In this document: positions 31,157 to 40,510 of the stretch, piece after piece | Numbering within the stretch: position 1 is the stretch's first letter | Layout of the letters: each line of letters starts with the position of its first letter | Assembly (NCBI RefSeq): GCF_036231945.1 | Contig: NZ_CP109599.1 | Span: 124,001-188,000 of the forward strand | Origin: Streptomyces sp. NBC_01429 | GTDB taxonomy: Bacteria; Actinomycetota; Actinomycetes; Streptomycetales; Streptomycetaceae | Direction: 5' to 3' | Length of the DNA: 64,000 nt | The notes under the pieces: model-generated | The model's database searches: none | What the model saw: only the letters and a program-made list of their open reading frames with translations | Told to the model about the DNA's origin: nothing | Program-made: the position numbers and the translations under genes

Positions 31157-34018
31157 TCAGGCCGGGAACTCCATCCGGGCCAGCCGTACGGAGCCGCTCA
31201 GCGCGACATGGAGATCGCGCACGCCGGAGAGATGGATGCCGGTCCGCAGGGTGGTGTAGTCGTACGGCCCGCCGTCGCCCGCCGGGATCTCGAAGGACGC
31301 CACCCGGGTGCCCCCGGGCAGCGAGAGCAGCACGGTCCCCGCGCCCGACACCTCGATCTCGGCGGCCAGGGCGCCGTCGCCGAAGTCGCAGTCGCGGAAG
31401 ACCAGTCGGCCCGTCCCGCCGTCGGCGGTGACCGCGTCGCCCGTCACCTTCGTCAGGTCGACGATCGCGGTGCCGGACTGTTCGTCGTAGTCGGCGGCGG
31501 ACAGCCCCTTCGCCAGGACGGGCCTGGCGCGCGGTTCGTTCCTCGGCAGGGTGAGTTCGGCGCTGCGGCGGATGTCCGCGCTGGAGGCCGCCGCCTCGAA
31601 CACGTACGGCCCGCCGGGCACGGTCCACACCCCGTGCGCCACGTCGTGATGGCCGAGCGCGGCCGTGGGCACGGTCAGTTCGACCGTACGGGACTCCCCC
31701 GCGGCCAGCCGGACGCGCGCGTGCCCGGCGAGGCGGCGGTGCGGGACGCGGACCCGGGGGTCGGCCTCGCGCACGTACAGCTGCACCACCTCGTCGGCGG
31801 CGCGCGCGCCGGTGTTGGCGACGGTGATCCGGGCGCGCACGGCGGCGCCGTCGGGCCCGTCGGGCAGGTCCACCTCCAGGCCGTCGTAGGCGAAGGAGGC
31901 GTACGAGAGGCCGTGCCCGAAGGGGTAGAGCGGGGTGCCGTCGAAGTAGAGATAGGTCTGCCGCGACCCGATGATGTCGTAGTCGAGCAGCCCGGCCGGA
32001 TCGGTGTCGTTCGCGTACCAGGTCTGCGGCAGCCGGCCCGCCGGGGACACGTCCCCGGCCAGCACGCCGGCGAGCGCGGTGCCCGCGGCCTGCCCGCCGT
32101 GCGCGGTCCACAGCAGCGCCGGGAGCGCGGCGTGCGCGTCGGGCACGGCGTACGGGTAGGACGAGGTGAGGACGAGCGCGGTGCGCGGATTGGCGGCGTG
32201 GGCGGCCCGCCACAGCCGGTCCTGGTGGTCCGGCAGGGCGAGCGTCTCGCGGTCCTCGGTCTCACGGCCCGCCAGATGCGGGTCGTTGCCCGCCACCACG
32301 ACGACCACCTCGGCGTTCGCCGCCGCGCGGGCCACGGCTTCCTCGCCGCGCTCGACGACGACGATCTCGAACGGCTCCCCGTGCTCGGCAACCTTCAGTC
32401 CGTCCGCGGCGACTGACACGTACCGACCGGTTCCCAGGTGCAGAAGGAGGTGTCCCCGGTCATGAGGTTCGAGCCGGAAGGACTCCTGGACCACCCAGCC
32501 GCCGGGCTGGTCGGCGGCGGCCCGTACGTGGCCGTCCTCGGCGACCGACAGATAGCGGCCGCCGGGGGCACGCAGGGTGAGCAGCCCGTTTCCCCAGTCG
32601 ATCAGGGCCAGTTCGCTCGCGGCGGCCGGGTCGTCCGTGCGGGTCAGCGGCGGCAGGTCGGTACGGCCCGCGAGGAGCGCCGGGTCGAGCGAACCCTCCC
32701 GCGCCGGGTCCCCGGCGGCCGCGTCCCCGGCCGGCTCCGGTACCCGGATCCAGTCGCCCTTCGCGGTCCTCAGCTTCACCCGGTCCACGCCCTCGGCGAA
32801 GGTGACCCGGTCGGCGCCGAACCGCTCGCGCACGCCGTCGAGCGGGGTGGAGCGGTGGATCAGGGTGCCGCTGTACCAGTCGAGTTTGCACTCGTCGGCG
32901 AGGAGTCCGACCACCGCGATCCGGCCGCCGGGAGCCAGCGGCAGCAGGCCGTCGTTCTTGAGCAGGACGACGGCCTGCTCGGCGGCCTCCCGGGCGAGCG
33001 CCCGGTGGCCGGGAGTGTCCCAGCCGCCGTCGGTCTTGATGTCGGCGTACGGGTCGAGTCCCGGATCGAACTCGCCGAGCGAGAAGCGGACGGCGAGCTG
33101 GCGCCGTACCGCCGTGTCGATGTCGTCCTCGCCGATCAGCCCCCGGGCCAGGGCGCCGCGGACCCGGCCGGTCATGACGGAGGAGTCGGTGCCGTGGTCG
33201 GTGAAGCTGTCCACGCCCGCGCGCAGGGACGCGGCGGTGGCCTCCTCGTGGGTGTCGAAGTACGCCTCGGAGTCGGTGAGGTTGCTGGGCGCGCCGGCGT
33301 CGGAGCAGACCAGCAGCTCCTGCTCCGTCCAGGTGCGCAGCTGCTCGCGCAGATAGGGGGAGAGATGGTTGGGGCGCCCGTTGACCAGGTTGTACGCGGG
33401 CATGACACCGGCCACGGCGCCCGCCTCGACGGCCGCGCGGAAGGCGAGCAGGTCGTACTCGTGCAGGACGCGGGCGCTGACCGAGGAGGACGAGGTGGAC
33501 CGGTCGGTCTCGTTGTTGTGCGCGAGCCAGTGCTTGAGCACCGGCGCGGTGCGCCAGTAGTCGGGGTGGTCGCCGCGCAGGCCCCGGGTGTAGGCGACGG
33601 CGATGGCGGAGGTGAGGCCGGGGTCCTCCGCGTACCCCTCCTCGTTCCGTCCCCACAGGGGGTTGCGGAGCAGATTCACCGTGGGCGCCCAGACGTTGAG
33701 GCCGACCCGGTCGTCGCGGGTGCGCATGGCGCGGACCTCGGTGGACACCGCCTCGCCGATCCGGCGCACCAGCTCCTCGTTCCAGGTCGCGCCGAGTCCG
33801 ACCGCCTGCGGGAAGACGGTGGCCGGCCCCATCCAGGCCACCCCGTGCAACGCCTCCTGTCCGGTGCGGAAGGCGGCGACACCGAGGCGTTCCACGGCGG
33901 GGGCGTACTGGTGGAGCATGGCGGTCTTCTCGTCGAGGGTCAGCCGCGCGAGCAGATCGTCGACACGCGCGCTGCGGGAGAGCCGCGGGTCGCGGAAGGG
34001 CGGCTGGTCTGCGGTCAC
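31157..34018 (-). CDS. GH3 glycoside hydrolase with fascin-like insert and CBM6-like tail
   Basis: This 953-residue family 3 enzyme, a beta-glucosidase or beta-xylosidase type, removes sugars from the non-reducing end of oligosaccharides. No signal peptide is seen, so it is probably cytoplasmic. The substrate-binding segment is LKHWLAHNNETDR (about 161-173) and the nucleophile is Asp240 in LVCSDAGAPSNL. A beta-trefoil, fascin-like insert (LLTLRAPGGRYLSVAEDG and GTGRYVSVAADG) occupies about 415-555 inside the second domain. A fibronectin-III-like domain is near 700-790 and a CBM6-like region closes the protein. GTG at 34018 is chosen because GGGGGA precedes it. It diverges from the xyloglucan operon under shared palindromic operators. 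Confidence 0.88.
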   Translation of the reverse strand: MTADQPPFRDPRLSRSARVDDLLARLTLDEKTAMLHQYAPAVERLGVAAFRTGQEALHGVAWMGPATVFPQAVGLGATWNEELVRRIGEAVSTEVRAMRTRDDRVGLNVWAPTVNLLRNPLWGRNEEGYAEDPGLTSAIAVAYTRGLRGDHPDYWRTAPVLKHWLAHNNETDRSTSSSSVSARVLHEYDLLAFRAAVEAGAVAGVMPAYNLVNGRPNHLSPYLREQLRTWTEQELLVCSDAGAPSNLTDSEAYFDTHEEATAASLRAGVDSFTDHGTDSSVMTGRVRGALARGLIGEDDIDTAVRRQLAVRFSLGEFDPGLDPYADIKTDGGWDTPGHRALAREAAEQAVVLLKNDGLLPLAPGGRIAVVGLLADECKLDWYSGTLIHRSTPLDGVRERFGADRVTFAEGVDRVKLRTAKGDWIRVPEPAGDAAAGDPAREGSLDPALLAGRTDLPPLTRTDDPAAASELALIDWGNGLLTLRAPGGRYLSVAEDGHVRAAADQPGGWVVQESFRLEPHDRGHLLLHLGTGRYVSVAADGLKVAEHGEPFEIVVVERGEEAVARAAANAEVVVVVAGNDPHLAGRETEDRETLALPDHQDRLWRAAHAANPRTALVLTSSYPYAVPDAHAALPALLWTAHGGQAAGTALAGVLAGDVSPAGRLPQTWYANDTDPAGLLDYDIIGSRQTYLYFDGTPLYPFGHGLSYASFAYDGLEVDLPDGPDGAAVRARITVANTGARAADEVVQLYVREADPRVRVPHRRLAGHARVRLAAGESRTVELTVPTAALGHHDVAHGVWTVPGGPYVFEAAASSADIRRSAELTLPRNEPRARPVLAKGLSAADYDEQSGTAIVDLTKVTGDAVTADGGTGRLVFRDCDFGDGALAAEIEVSGAGTVLLSLPGGTRVASFEIPAGDGGPYDYTTLRTGIHLSGVRDLHVALSGSVRLARMEFPA

Positions 34019-34102
34019 GGGTCTTCCCCCTGGAGGAGTTGTGGCGGAGCCCGGGCGGGCTCCCGGGCGTCCGGGCCGGTGGAGGTGGCTCCCGCCGACC
34101 TT

Positions 34103-34144
34103 TCGAAGCGCTTCGATGCTCCGAGTCTCTTCCCCGGGTGTCAA
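34103..34144 (-). promoter_or_regulatory. GH3 promoter with TCGAAGCGCTTCGA operator
   Basis: On the minus strand TTGACA (34139-34144) lies 17 bases from GAGCAT (34116-34121). The perfect 14-bp palindrome TCGAAGCGCTTCGA (34103-34116) overlaps the last base of that -10-like hexamer and covers the start-site region. Binding there would block transcription. Confidence 0.7.
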
Positions 34145-34251
34145 GACATCCCGGGACACCAACACGGATCAGCCACGACCCGGCAATGCCGCTGTGTCTC
34201 CGCTGTGTTGGCCTGGTGCACACCGTCAGTAAGGAATCTTGGAATCGACTC
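34145..34251. other. middle of the divergent GH3/importer control region
   Basis: The whole gap 34019-34473 holds no gene. Apart from the two promoter-operator units on either side, this stretch shows no further palindrome or frame that I would call functional. The importer leader from about 34287 to 34473 is long (near 187 bases) but shows no recognisable riboswitch. Confidence 0.5.
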
Positions 34252-34304
34252 TTGTGCCTCCGGAGGCGTTCATTTAACCTCGCAGCAACATCGAAGCGCT
34301 TCGA
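34252..34304 (+). promoter_or_regulatory. importer-operon promoter with TCGAAGCGCTTCGA operator
   Basis: TTGTGC (34252-34257), a 17-base spacer and TAACCT (34275-34280) form a good sigma-70-type promoter. The perfect palindrome TCGAAGCGCTTCGA (34291-34304) sits just past the expected start site. It is identical to the site at the GH3 promoter 188 bp away. Confidence 0.75.
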
Positions 34305-34473
34305 CAGATCACGGCCGGTTCAGCGGTGGATGTTTCCCGTAACGCCCGCTCCAGATCAGTCGGTCAGGCCGGCGCCGTGACCGGCACTGGTTACGCCCGC
34401 TCCACGCATGACACCGCAGCGGACCGGCGGGCTCTCCCGCCGGTGTTCCCGCGCACCACGAAGGGTTGACGCA

Positions 34474-36156
34474 ATGACGCCGAAGTCCTCCTCCGTCCCC
34501 AGCCGGAGAAGCTTCCTCGCCTCGACCGCGGTCGCCGCCGCGGCGGTGGCCGGCGGGGCACCGCTGCTCACCGCCTGCTCGGGCTCCTCGGAGAGCAACA
34601 GCAAGGGCGGCACCACCTCCGGCAAGGACGCCGGCAAGCTCCTGCCGGCCTTCGTGGCGCAGAACGTCGTCACCCCGGACATTCCGTCGAAGAACGGCTC
34701 CTCCGTCGGGTTCACCCAGCCGCTCAAGATGACCGACCTGAAGGCGTCGGTGCCCACCCCGCTCGGCAAGGGCGGCACGGTCAAGGTGATGGCACCGTTC
34801 TGGGGGTCGCCGCCGAAGAGCCAGAACCCGTACTACACGGCGATGAACAAGGCCATCGGCGCCGATATCGTCTTCCAGAACCAGGACGGCAACACCTACG
34901 ACCAGAAGCTCGGCGCGGTGCTGGCCTCCAGCGAGATCCCCGACATGGTGGTGATCCCCGGCTGGAACCTGGGCGGCAAGATCCCGTCCGCGGTGATCAG
35001 CAAGTTCGCCGACCTCGGGCCGTACCTCTCCGGTGACAAGGTCAAGGAGTACCCGAACCTCGCGGCGATCCCCACCGACGCCTGGCAGCGGTCACTCTTC
35101 GGCGGCAAGCTGCTGGGCATCCCGATGCCGGCGGCATGGGTGCCGAACATCGTGCCGTACTACCGCAAGGACGTCTTCGACAAGGAGGGGTACACCCTGC
35201 CCACCTCGGCGGACGCGTTCCTGGCGCTGGCGAAGGAGATCACCGACGCCAAGGCCAAGCGCTGGGCGTGCGACGACATGAAGTGGACGGCGTTCAGCAG
35301 CTTCGGGGTGGCCTCCGGCCAGGAGAAGCCGCTCGGCTGGAACATGGTCGACGGTAAGCTGGTCTACCGGATCGAGACCGACGCGTATCTCGAAGCGCTG
35401 GAGTGGACCCGGAAGCTGTACGCGGCCGGGGTGGTCCACCCGGACGCCAAGGCGGGCAAAACCCAGGGCGACCCGGCGCTGCGCTTCACCTCCGGCGAGA
35501 CCCTGATCTACAACCAGGACATCTCCCACTGGCACGCGAAGACCGCCGAGCAGGAAGCGCAGAACACCGGCGTGGTGATCTGGGGCATGGACATCTTCGG
35601 CCACGACGGCGGTGATCCGACGCTGTGGGCCGGGTCCCCCGCCGGCATCTGGTCGTTCATCAGCAAGAAGGCGCCCGAGTCGGTGGTCAGGGACGCGCTG
35701 GCCGCCGCCAATGTGACGGCCGCGCCGTACGGCACCAAGGAGTACATGCTCACGAACTACGGGGTGGAGGGGGTGCACTACACCCTCAAGGACGGGCTGC
35801 CCGTGAAGAACGAGAAGGGCAACAACGACGTCGTCAACGCGTATGTGATGCTCGACGGCCCGGCCCCCACCATCGCGCACCCCGACCTGCCCGAGGTCAC
35901 CAAGGCGATGGTGCGGTGGCAGCAGCGGATGGGCGCCTTCACGAAGAAGTCGTCCTTCTACGGGCTGCAGATCGTCGAGCCGGCCCGCTACACCAATCTC
36001 GCCAACGACTTCGAGCAGTTGGAGGACGATGTGGTGCGCGGCCGGAAGAAGATCAGCGACATGCAGCAGGCCGTCAACGACTGGCGCAGCGGTGGCGGCG
36101 ACAAGCTGCGCGACTGGTACCGCAAGCTGCTGGACGACAACGCGCCGCAGGGGTGA
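34474..36156 (+). CDS. large solute-binding lipoprotein (LplA/YtcQ type)
   Basis: This 560-residue oligosaccharide receptor belongs to the large CUT1 class that pairs with LplB/LplC-type permeases. The signal has both a twin-arginine start (PSRRSFLAS) and a lipobox LLTACSG with Cys35. Mature-protein segments include MAPFWGSPPKSQNPYYTAMNKAIGADIVFQN and ATP-independent ligand-lobe features such as SEIPDMVVIPGWN. It is first in the operon with GH74, GH42 and GH12 enzymes, so xyloglucan oligosaccharides are the likely ligand. No ATPase gene is present; a shared MsiK-like ATPase is assumed. The ATG at 34474 is preferred to an upstream in-frame ATG because the signal follows directly. Confidence 0.85.
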   Translation: MTPKSSSVPSRRSFLASTAVAAAAVAGGAPLLTACSGSSESNSKGGTTSGKDAGKLLPAFVAQNVVTPDIPSKNGSSVGFTQPLKMTDLKASVPTPLGKGGTVKVMAPFWGSPPKSQNPYYTAMNKAIGADIVFQNQDGNTYDQKLGAVLASSEIPDMVVIPGWNLGGKIPSAVISKFADLGPYLSGDKVKEYPNLAAIPTDAWQRSLFGGKLLGIPMPAAWVPNIVPYYRKDVFDKEGYTLPTSADAFLALAKEITDAKAKRWACDDMKWTAFSSFGVASGQEKPLGWNMVDGKLVYRIETDAYLEALEWTRKLYAAGVVHPDAKAGKTQGDPALRFTSGETLIYNQDISHWHAKTAEQEAQNTGVVIWGMDIFGHDGGDPTLWAGSPAGIWSFISKKAPESVVRDALAAANVTAAPYGTKEYMLTNYGVEGVHYTLKDGLPVKNEKGNNDVVNAYVMLDGPAPTIAHPDLPEVTKAMVRWQQRMGAFTKKSSFYGLQIVEPARYTNLANDFEQLEDDVVRGRKKISDMQQAVNDWRSGGGDKLRDWYRKLLDDNAPQG

Positions 36157-36160
36157 CGGA

Positions 36161-37261
36161 GTGTCGCACAGTACCGCGCCCGGCACCGCCCGGACGCCCG
36201 ACGACAAGAGCAACGAGGACAGCGGGAGCGACGGGAGCGACGACGGCTCCGTCGATGTCCGGGTCCCCCGGGCCCGCGCGGGCCGCGGTGCCGGTCCCGT
36301 GGCGGGCGGCGCGGCCGCCGCGGGAGTCACCGGCCGTGTGCCCCTGCGGGTGCGGCTGAGGCGGGACCGTGTCCTGATCCTGATGACCCTGCCGGTCGTG
36401 CTGCTCGTCCTGGTCTTCAACTACCTGCCGATCCTGGGCAATGTCGTCGCCTTCCAGGACTACGACCCGTACATCAGCGACAACGGCGTGGTCTCCATCC
36501 TCAATTCGCCCTGGGTGGGTGTGGAGCAGTTCCAGCGGCTCTTCGCGGACTCGGCGTTCTGGGACGCCGTGGCCAACACCCTGGTGCTGTTCATCATCCA
36601 GCTGGTGCTGTTCTTCCCGATCCCGATCCTGCTCGCGCTGGTCATCAACAGTGTGATCAGGCCCCGGGTGCGGGCCGTCGCGCAGGCCGTGCTCTATCTG
36701 CCGCACTTCTTCTCGTGGGTGCTGGTCATCACCGTCTTCCAGCAGATCTTCGGCGGCGCCGGCATCATCGCGCAGAACCTGCGGCAGCGCGGCTACGAGG
36801 GCTTCGACCTGATGACCGACCCGGAGGTCTTCAAGTTCCTGGTCACCTTCGAGGGCGTCTGGAAGGACGCGGGCTGGGGCATCATCGTCTTCCTGGCCGC
36901 GCTCACCTCCGTCAGCCCCGATCTGTACGAGGCCGCCGCCATGGACGGCGCGAACCGCTGGCGCCGGATGTGGCACGTCACCCTGCCCGCGCTGCGGCCG
37001 GTCATCGCCCTGCTGCTGGTGCTGCGCGTCGGCGACGCGCTCACCGTCGGCTTCGAGCAGATCCTGCTGCAACGGGACGCGGTGGGACCGGGCGCCGCCG
37101 AGGTCCTCGACACCTATGTGTGGTGGAACGGCGTGCGCAACCAGGACTTCAGTTACGCGGCGGCGGCCGGCATCGTCAAGGGCGTGGTCAGCCTCGGGCT
37201 GGTGCTCGCCGCCAACAAGATCGCCCATCTGATGGGTGAGCAGGGGGTGTACAAGAAGTGA
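36161..37261 (+). CDS. ABC transporter permease, LplB type
   Basis: This 366-residue permease has a hydrophilic, Asp/Ser/Gly-rich N-terminus of about 65 residues, then membrane spans from LILMTLPVVLLVLVFNYLPILG. The LplB-type opening NVVAFQDYDPY and EAA loop LYEAAAMDGANRWRRMWHVTLP are clear. GTG at 36161 has GGTGACGGAG upstream and begins four bases after the receptor stop. It overlaps the next gene by four bases. Confidence 0.86.
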   Translation: MSHSTAPGTARTPDDKSNEDSGSDGSDDGSVDVRVPRARAGRGAGPVAGGAAAAGVTGRVPLRVRLRRDRVLILMTLPVVLLVLVFNYLPILGNVVAFQDYDPYISDNGVVSILNSPWVGVEQFQRLFADSAFWDAVANTLVLFIIQLVLFFPIPILLALVINSVIRPRVRAVAQAVLYLPHFFSWVLVITVFQQIFGGAGIIAQNLRQRGYEGFDLMTDPEVFKFLVTFEGVWKDAGWGIIVFLAALTSVSPDLYEAAAMDGANRWRRMWHVTLPALRPVIALLLVLRVGDALTVGFEQILLQRDAVGPGAAEVLDTYVWWNGVRNQDFSYAAAAGIVKGVVSLGLVLAANKIAHLMGEQGVYKK

Positions 37262-38220
37262 GCACACTGACCACTCCCCCGGCGGAGCCGGCCGCGAACC
37301 CCCGGGCGGCGGTCCGCACCGGTCCGTGGGCGGCCGGTCCCCGGCCCGTGTGGGAGGAGGAACCCAGCAGGGCCGGACTCGCCGGCAAGGGCATCGTGCT
37401 GGCGGGCGCCTGTCTCGCCGTGCTCTTCCCGCTCTGGATCGTGCTGGTCACCAGCCTCTCCAGCAAGCAGACCATCCAGGAGGCGGGCGGCCTGGTGCTG
37501 ATCCCGCGCGGGATCACGTTCATCGCGTACCAGGAGCTGCTCAGCGGCGGCCAGGTCACCCGCGCGGCGCTGATCAGTGTGGCGGTCACCCTGGTGGGCA
37601 CGGCCTTCTCGATGACGGTGTCGGTGCTCGGCGCGTACGGGCTCTCCCGCTCCGGATCGCTCGGGCACCGCTGGATGCTGATGCTGCTGCTCGCCACGAT
37701 GTTCTTCGGCGCCGGCCTGATCCCCACCTATCTGCTGGTGCAGACGCTGGGGCTGACCGACACCTATCTCGCGCTGATCCTGCCGAGCGCGGTGAGCATC
37801 TTCAACATCCTGGTGCTGCGCGGGTTCTTCATGGGAATCTCCGCCGAACTCACCGACAGCGCGCGCATCGACGGGGCGGGTGATCTGCGCATCCTGTGGA
37901 CCATCGTGCTGCCGCTGTCGCGCGCGGTGATCGCGGTGATCACACTCTTCTACGCGGTGGGGTACTGGAGCGCGTGGTTCAACGCGTCCCTCTACCTCAG
38001 CGACCAGGACATGATGCCGCTGCAGAACGTCATGATCCAGCTCGTCCAGAAACAGGAGCCGCCGGTCGGTCTCGGCCAGGCGATCAGGGCGGGCGAACTC
38101 TCCCAGCTGGCCGTGCAGATGGCGGTGATGGTGATCGCGCTCCTCCCGGTCGCCGTGCTGTCGCCGTTCGTCCAGAAGCACTTCAAGAAAGGCATGCTCA
38201 CCGGCGCAGTCAAGGGCTGA
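37258..38220 (+). CDS. ABC transporter permease, LplC type
   Basis: This 320-residue permease carries the EAA-like loop ELTDSARIDGAGDLRILWTIVLPLSRA. Its ending PFVQKHFKKGMLTGAVKG is characteristic of LplC/YtcP proteins. A 40-residue polar N-terminus precedes the first span. The start is GTG in a GTGA overlap with the LplB-type gene. The pair plus the 560-residue receptor form one importer. Confidence 0.87.
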   Translation: MSTLTTPPAEPAANPRAAVRTGPWAAGPRPVWEEEPSRAGLAGKGIVLAGACLAVLFPLWIVLVTSLSSKQTIQEAGGLVLIPRGITFIAYQELLSGGQVTRAALISVAVTLVGTAFSMTVSVLGAYGLSRSGSLGHRWMLMLLLATMFFGAGLIPTYLLVQTLGLTDTYLALILPSAVSIFNILVLRGFFMGISAELTDSARIDGAGDLRILWTIVLPLSRAVIAVITLFYAVGYWSAWFNASLYLSDQDMMPLQNVMIQLVQKQEPPVGLGQAIRAGELSQLAVQMAVMVIALLPVAVLSPFVQKHFKKGMLTGAVKG

Positions 38221-38281
38221 CGAGGCCGGTGCCCCGCACGCACTCCCTCCCCCCGCTCCCCCCACGACGGAAGGTGACGTC

Positions 38282-40510
38282 ATGTCCGACCCCTCCCACG
38301 GACCCAGCAGACGTACGGTCCTCACCACGGCCTCGGGGGCCGCCGCCGCGCTCGCCCTCACCTCCACCTCGGCCCCCGCCCTCGCCGCGCCGCGCGACCG
38401 GGCGGCGGACACCACGCGGCCCGGTGCCTCCGCCGCTGCCGCCGCGCAGGCGTACACCTGGCGCACGGCGGCCATCGGCGGCACCGGGTTCATCACCGGT
38501 GTGCTGTTCCATCCGGCGGTCAAGGGGCTCGCCTACGCCCGTACGGACATCGGCGGCGCCTACCGCTGGGACGACGGGGCGCAGCGCTGGACGGCGCTCA
38601 CCGACCATCTCGGCTGGGACGACTACAACCTGCTCGGCGTCGAGGCCCTGGCCGTCGACCCGAACCAGCCGGACCGGCTCTATCTCGCGCTCGGCGCCTA
38701 CGCGCAGTCCTGGGCGGGCAACGGCGCCGTGCTGCGCTCGAACGACCGGGGCGCGACCTGGAGCCGGACGGACCTCTCCGTGAAGCTCGGTGCCAACGAG
38801 GACGGGCGCGGCACGGGCGAACGGCTGCTGGTGTCCCCGCTCAGCGGTGACACCCTCTACCTCGGGACCCGGCACGACGGGCTGCTGAAGTCGACCGACC
38901 GGGGTGCCAGCTGGGCCTCGGCCCCGTTCCCCGCCTCCGTCAACGCGGGCGGCCAGGGGATCACGTTCCTGGTGGCCGCCGGGCGCGTGGTGTACGCGGG
39001 GTGGGGCGACGGCGGCAGCGCCCTCTACCGCACCACCGACGGGGTGAACTGGCAGGCGGTCCCCGGCCAGCCGTCCGGGGCGTCGGCGCAGGTGCCGATC
39101 CGCGCGGCCTACGACGCGGGCTCCGCCGCCCTGTACGTCACCTACGCCAACACCCCGGGCCCCAACAACCAGACCGACGGATCCGTCCGCAGGCTCGACA
39201 CCGCCACCGGCGCCTGGACGGACGTGACTCCCGTCAAGCCGTCGGGCGGCGATCAGTTCGGCTACGGCGGTGTGGCCGTCGACGCCCGGGTCGCCGGTAC
39301 GGTCGTGGTCTCCACCAACAACCGCTGGGGTCCGGTCGACACGCTCTACCGGTCCACCGACGGCGGACGCGTCTGGACCTCGCTCAAGGACTCCGCGACG
39401 CTGGACGTCCGGGAGACGCCGTATCTGAACTGGGGCGGCACCGCCAAGTTCGGCTGGTGGATCCAGGCCGTCGCGCTCGATCCGTACGACTCGAAGCACC
39501 TGGTGTTCGGGACCGGCGCGACCCTCTTCGGCACCCGCGACCTGGTGCGCTGGGCGCCGGAGATCCGCGGTCTGGAGGAGTCGGCGGTGCGCCAGCTCAT
39601 CGCGCCGCCGTCCGGGGGCGCCCAACTCCTCAGCGGGCTGGGCGACATCGGCGTGATGTACCACGAGTCGCTGACCGCATCGCCGTCCCGTGGCATGGCC
39701 GCCAATCCGGTCTTCGGCTCGGCGACCGGGCTGGCCCTGGCCACGCTCAACCCGACGTACGTGGTGCGGGCGGGCTGGGGCGACGCGGGCAACGGGGCCT
39801 CCTCGACGGACGGCGGCCAGAGCTGGCGTCCTTTCGCCGCGCAGCCCGCCATCGCCTCCTCCGCGCCGGGACCGATCGCGGTGAGCGCCGACGGCGCGAC
39901 ACTGCTGTGGTCGTTCGTCCACTGGGACGGTACGAAGCACCCCGGGTTCCGCTCCACGAACGGCGGCGCGAGCTGGAGCGAGGTGACCACCTTCCCCAAG
40001 GGCGCGGTGCCCGTCGCCGATCCGGTGGACCCCCGGCGGTTCTACGCGTACGACACGGACGCGGGCGCCGTGCTGCGCTCCACGGACGGGGGCGCGACCT
40101 TCGTACGGGGCGCGAGCGGGCTGCCGGCCGGCGATGTGCAGTTCCGGATCGCGGCGGCCCCCGGCCGGACCGGCGATCTGTGGCTGTCGGCCAAGTGGAA
40201 CGGGCTGTACCGGTCGACCGACGGCGGTACGTCCTTCACCAAGGTGACCAGTTGCTGGGGCTCGTACGCCCTGGGCTTCGGCAGAGCGGCCCCCGGCGCC
40301 TCGTATCCGGCGGTCTTCCAGACGGGCGCCACCGAGAACTTCGTCGGGGTCTACCGCTCCGACGACACCGGGGGCAGCTGGACCCGGATCAACGACGACT
40401 CCCGTCAGTGGGGGTGGACCGGCGAGACGATCACCGGTGACCCCCGGGTGTACGGCCGCGTCTACCTCGGCACCAACGGCCGGGGCATCCAGTACGGAGA
40501 TCCCGCCTGA
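38282..40510 (+). CDS. secreted xyloglucanase (GH74)
   Basis: This 742-residue exported enzyme should cleave the beta-1,4-glucan backbone of xyloglucan. A twin-arginine signal (PSRRTVLTTASGAAAALAL) is followed by two seven-bladed propeller halves rich in Asp-box-like STDGG/SNDRG repeats. The GH74 hallmark YARTDIGGAYRW places a catalytic Asp at residue 89. KFGWWIQAVALDPYDSKHLVFGTGATLFGT and QWGWTGETITGDPRVYGRVYLGTNGRG-type segments are also typical; no C-terminal carbohydrate-binding module follows. It lies 61 bases after the permease and overlaps the GH42 start by one base. Confidence 0.92.
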   Translation: MSDPSHGPSRRTVLTTASGAAAALALTSTSAPALAAPRDRAADTTRPGASAAAAAQAYTWRTAAIGGTGFITGVLFHPAVKGLAYARTDIGGAYRWDDGAQRWTALTDHLGWDDYNLLGVEALAVDPNQPDRLYLALGAYAQSWAGNGAVLRSNDRGATWSRTDLSVKLGANEDGRGTGERLLVSPLSGDTLYLGTRHDGLLKSTDRGASWASAPFPASVNAGGQGITFLVAAGRVVYAGWGDGGSALYRTTDGVNWQAVPGQPSGASAQVPIRAAYDAGSAALYVTYANTPGPNNQTDGSVRRLDTATGAWTDVTPVKPSGGDQFGYGGVAVDARVAGTVVVSTNNRWGPVDTLYRSTDGGRVWTSLKDSATLDVRETPYLNWGGTAKFGWWIQAVALDPYDSKHLVFGTGATLFGTRDLVRWAPEIRGLEESAVRQLIAPPSGGAQLLSGLGDIGVMYHESLTASPSRGMAANPVFGSATGLALATLNPTYVVRAGWGDAGNGASSTDGGQSWRPFAAQPAIASSAPGPIAVSADGATLLWSFVHWDGTKHPGFRSTNGGASWSEVTTFPKGAVPVADPVDPRRFYAYDTDAGAVLRSTDGGATFVRGASGLPAGDVQFRIAAAPGRTGDLWLSAKWNGLYRSTDGGTSFTKVTSCWGSYALGFGRAAPGASYPAVFQTGATENFVGVYRSDDTGGSWTRINDDSRQWGWTGETITGDPRVYGRVYLGTNGRGIQYGDPA

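Noticed and set aside
34287..34473. Riboswitch in the long leader of the importer operon
   Set aside because: No conserved aptamer motif or terminator/antiterminator pair could be recognised; the operator at the start site suffices for control.
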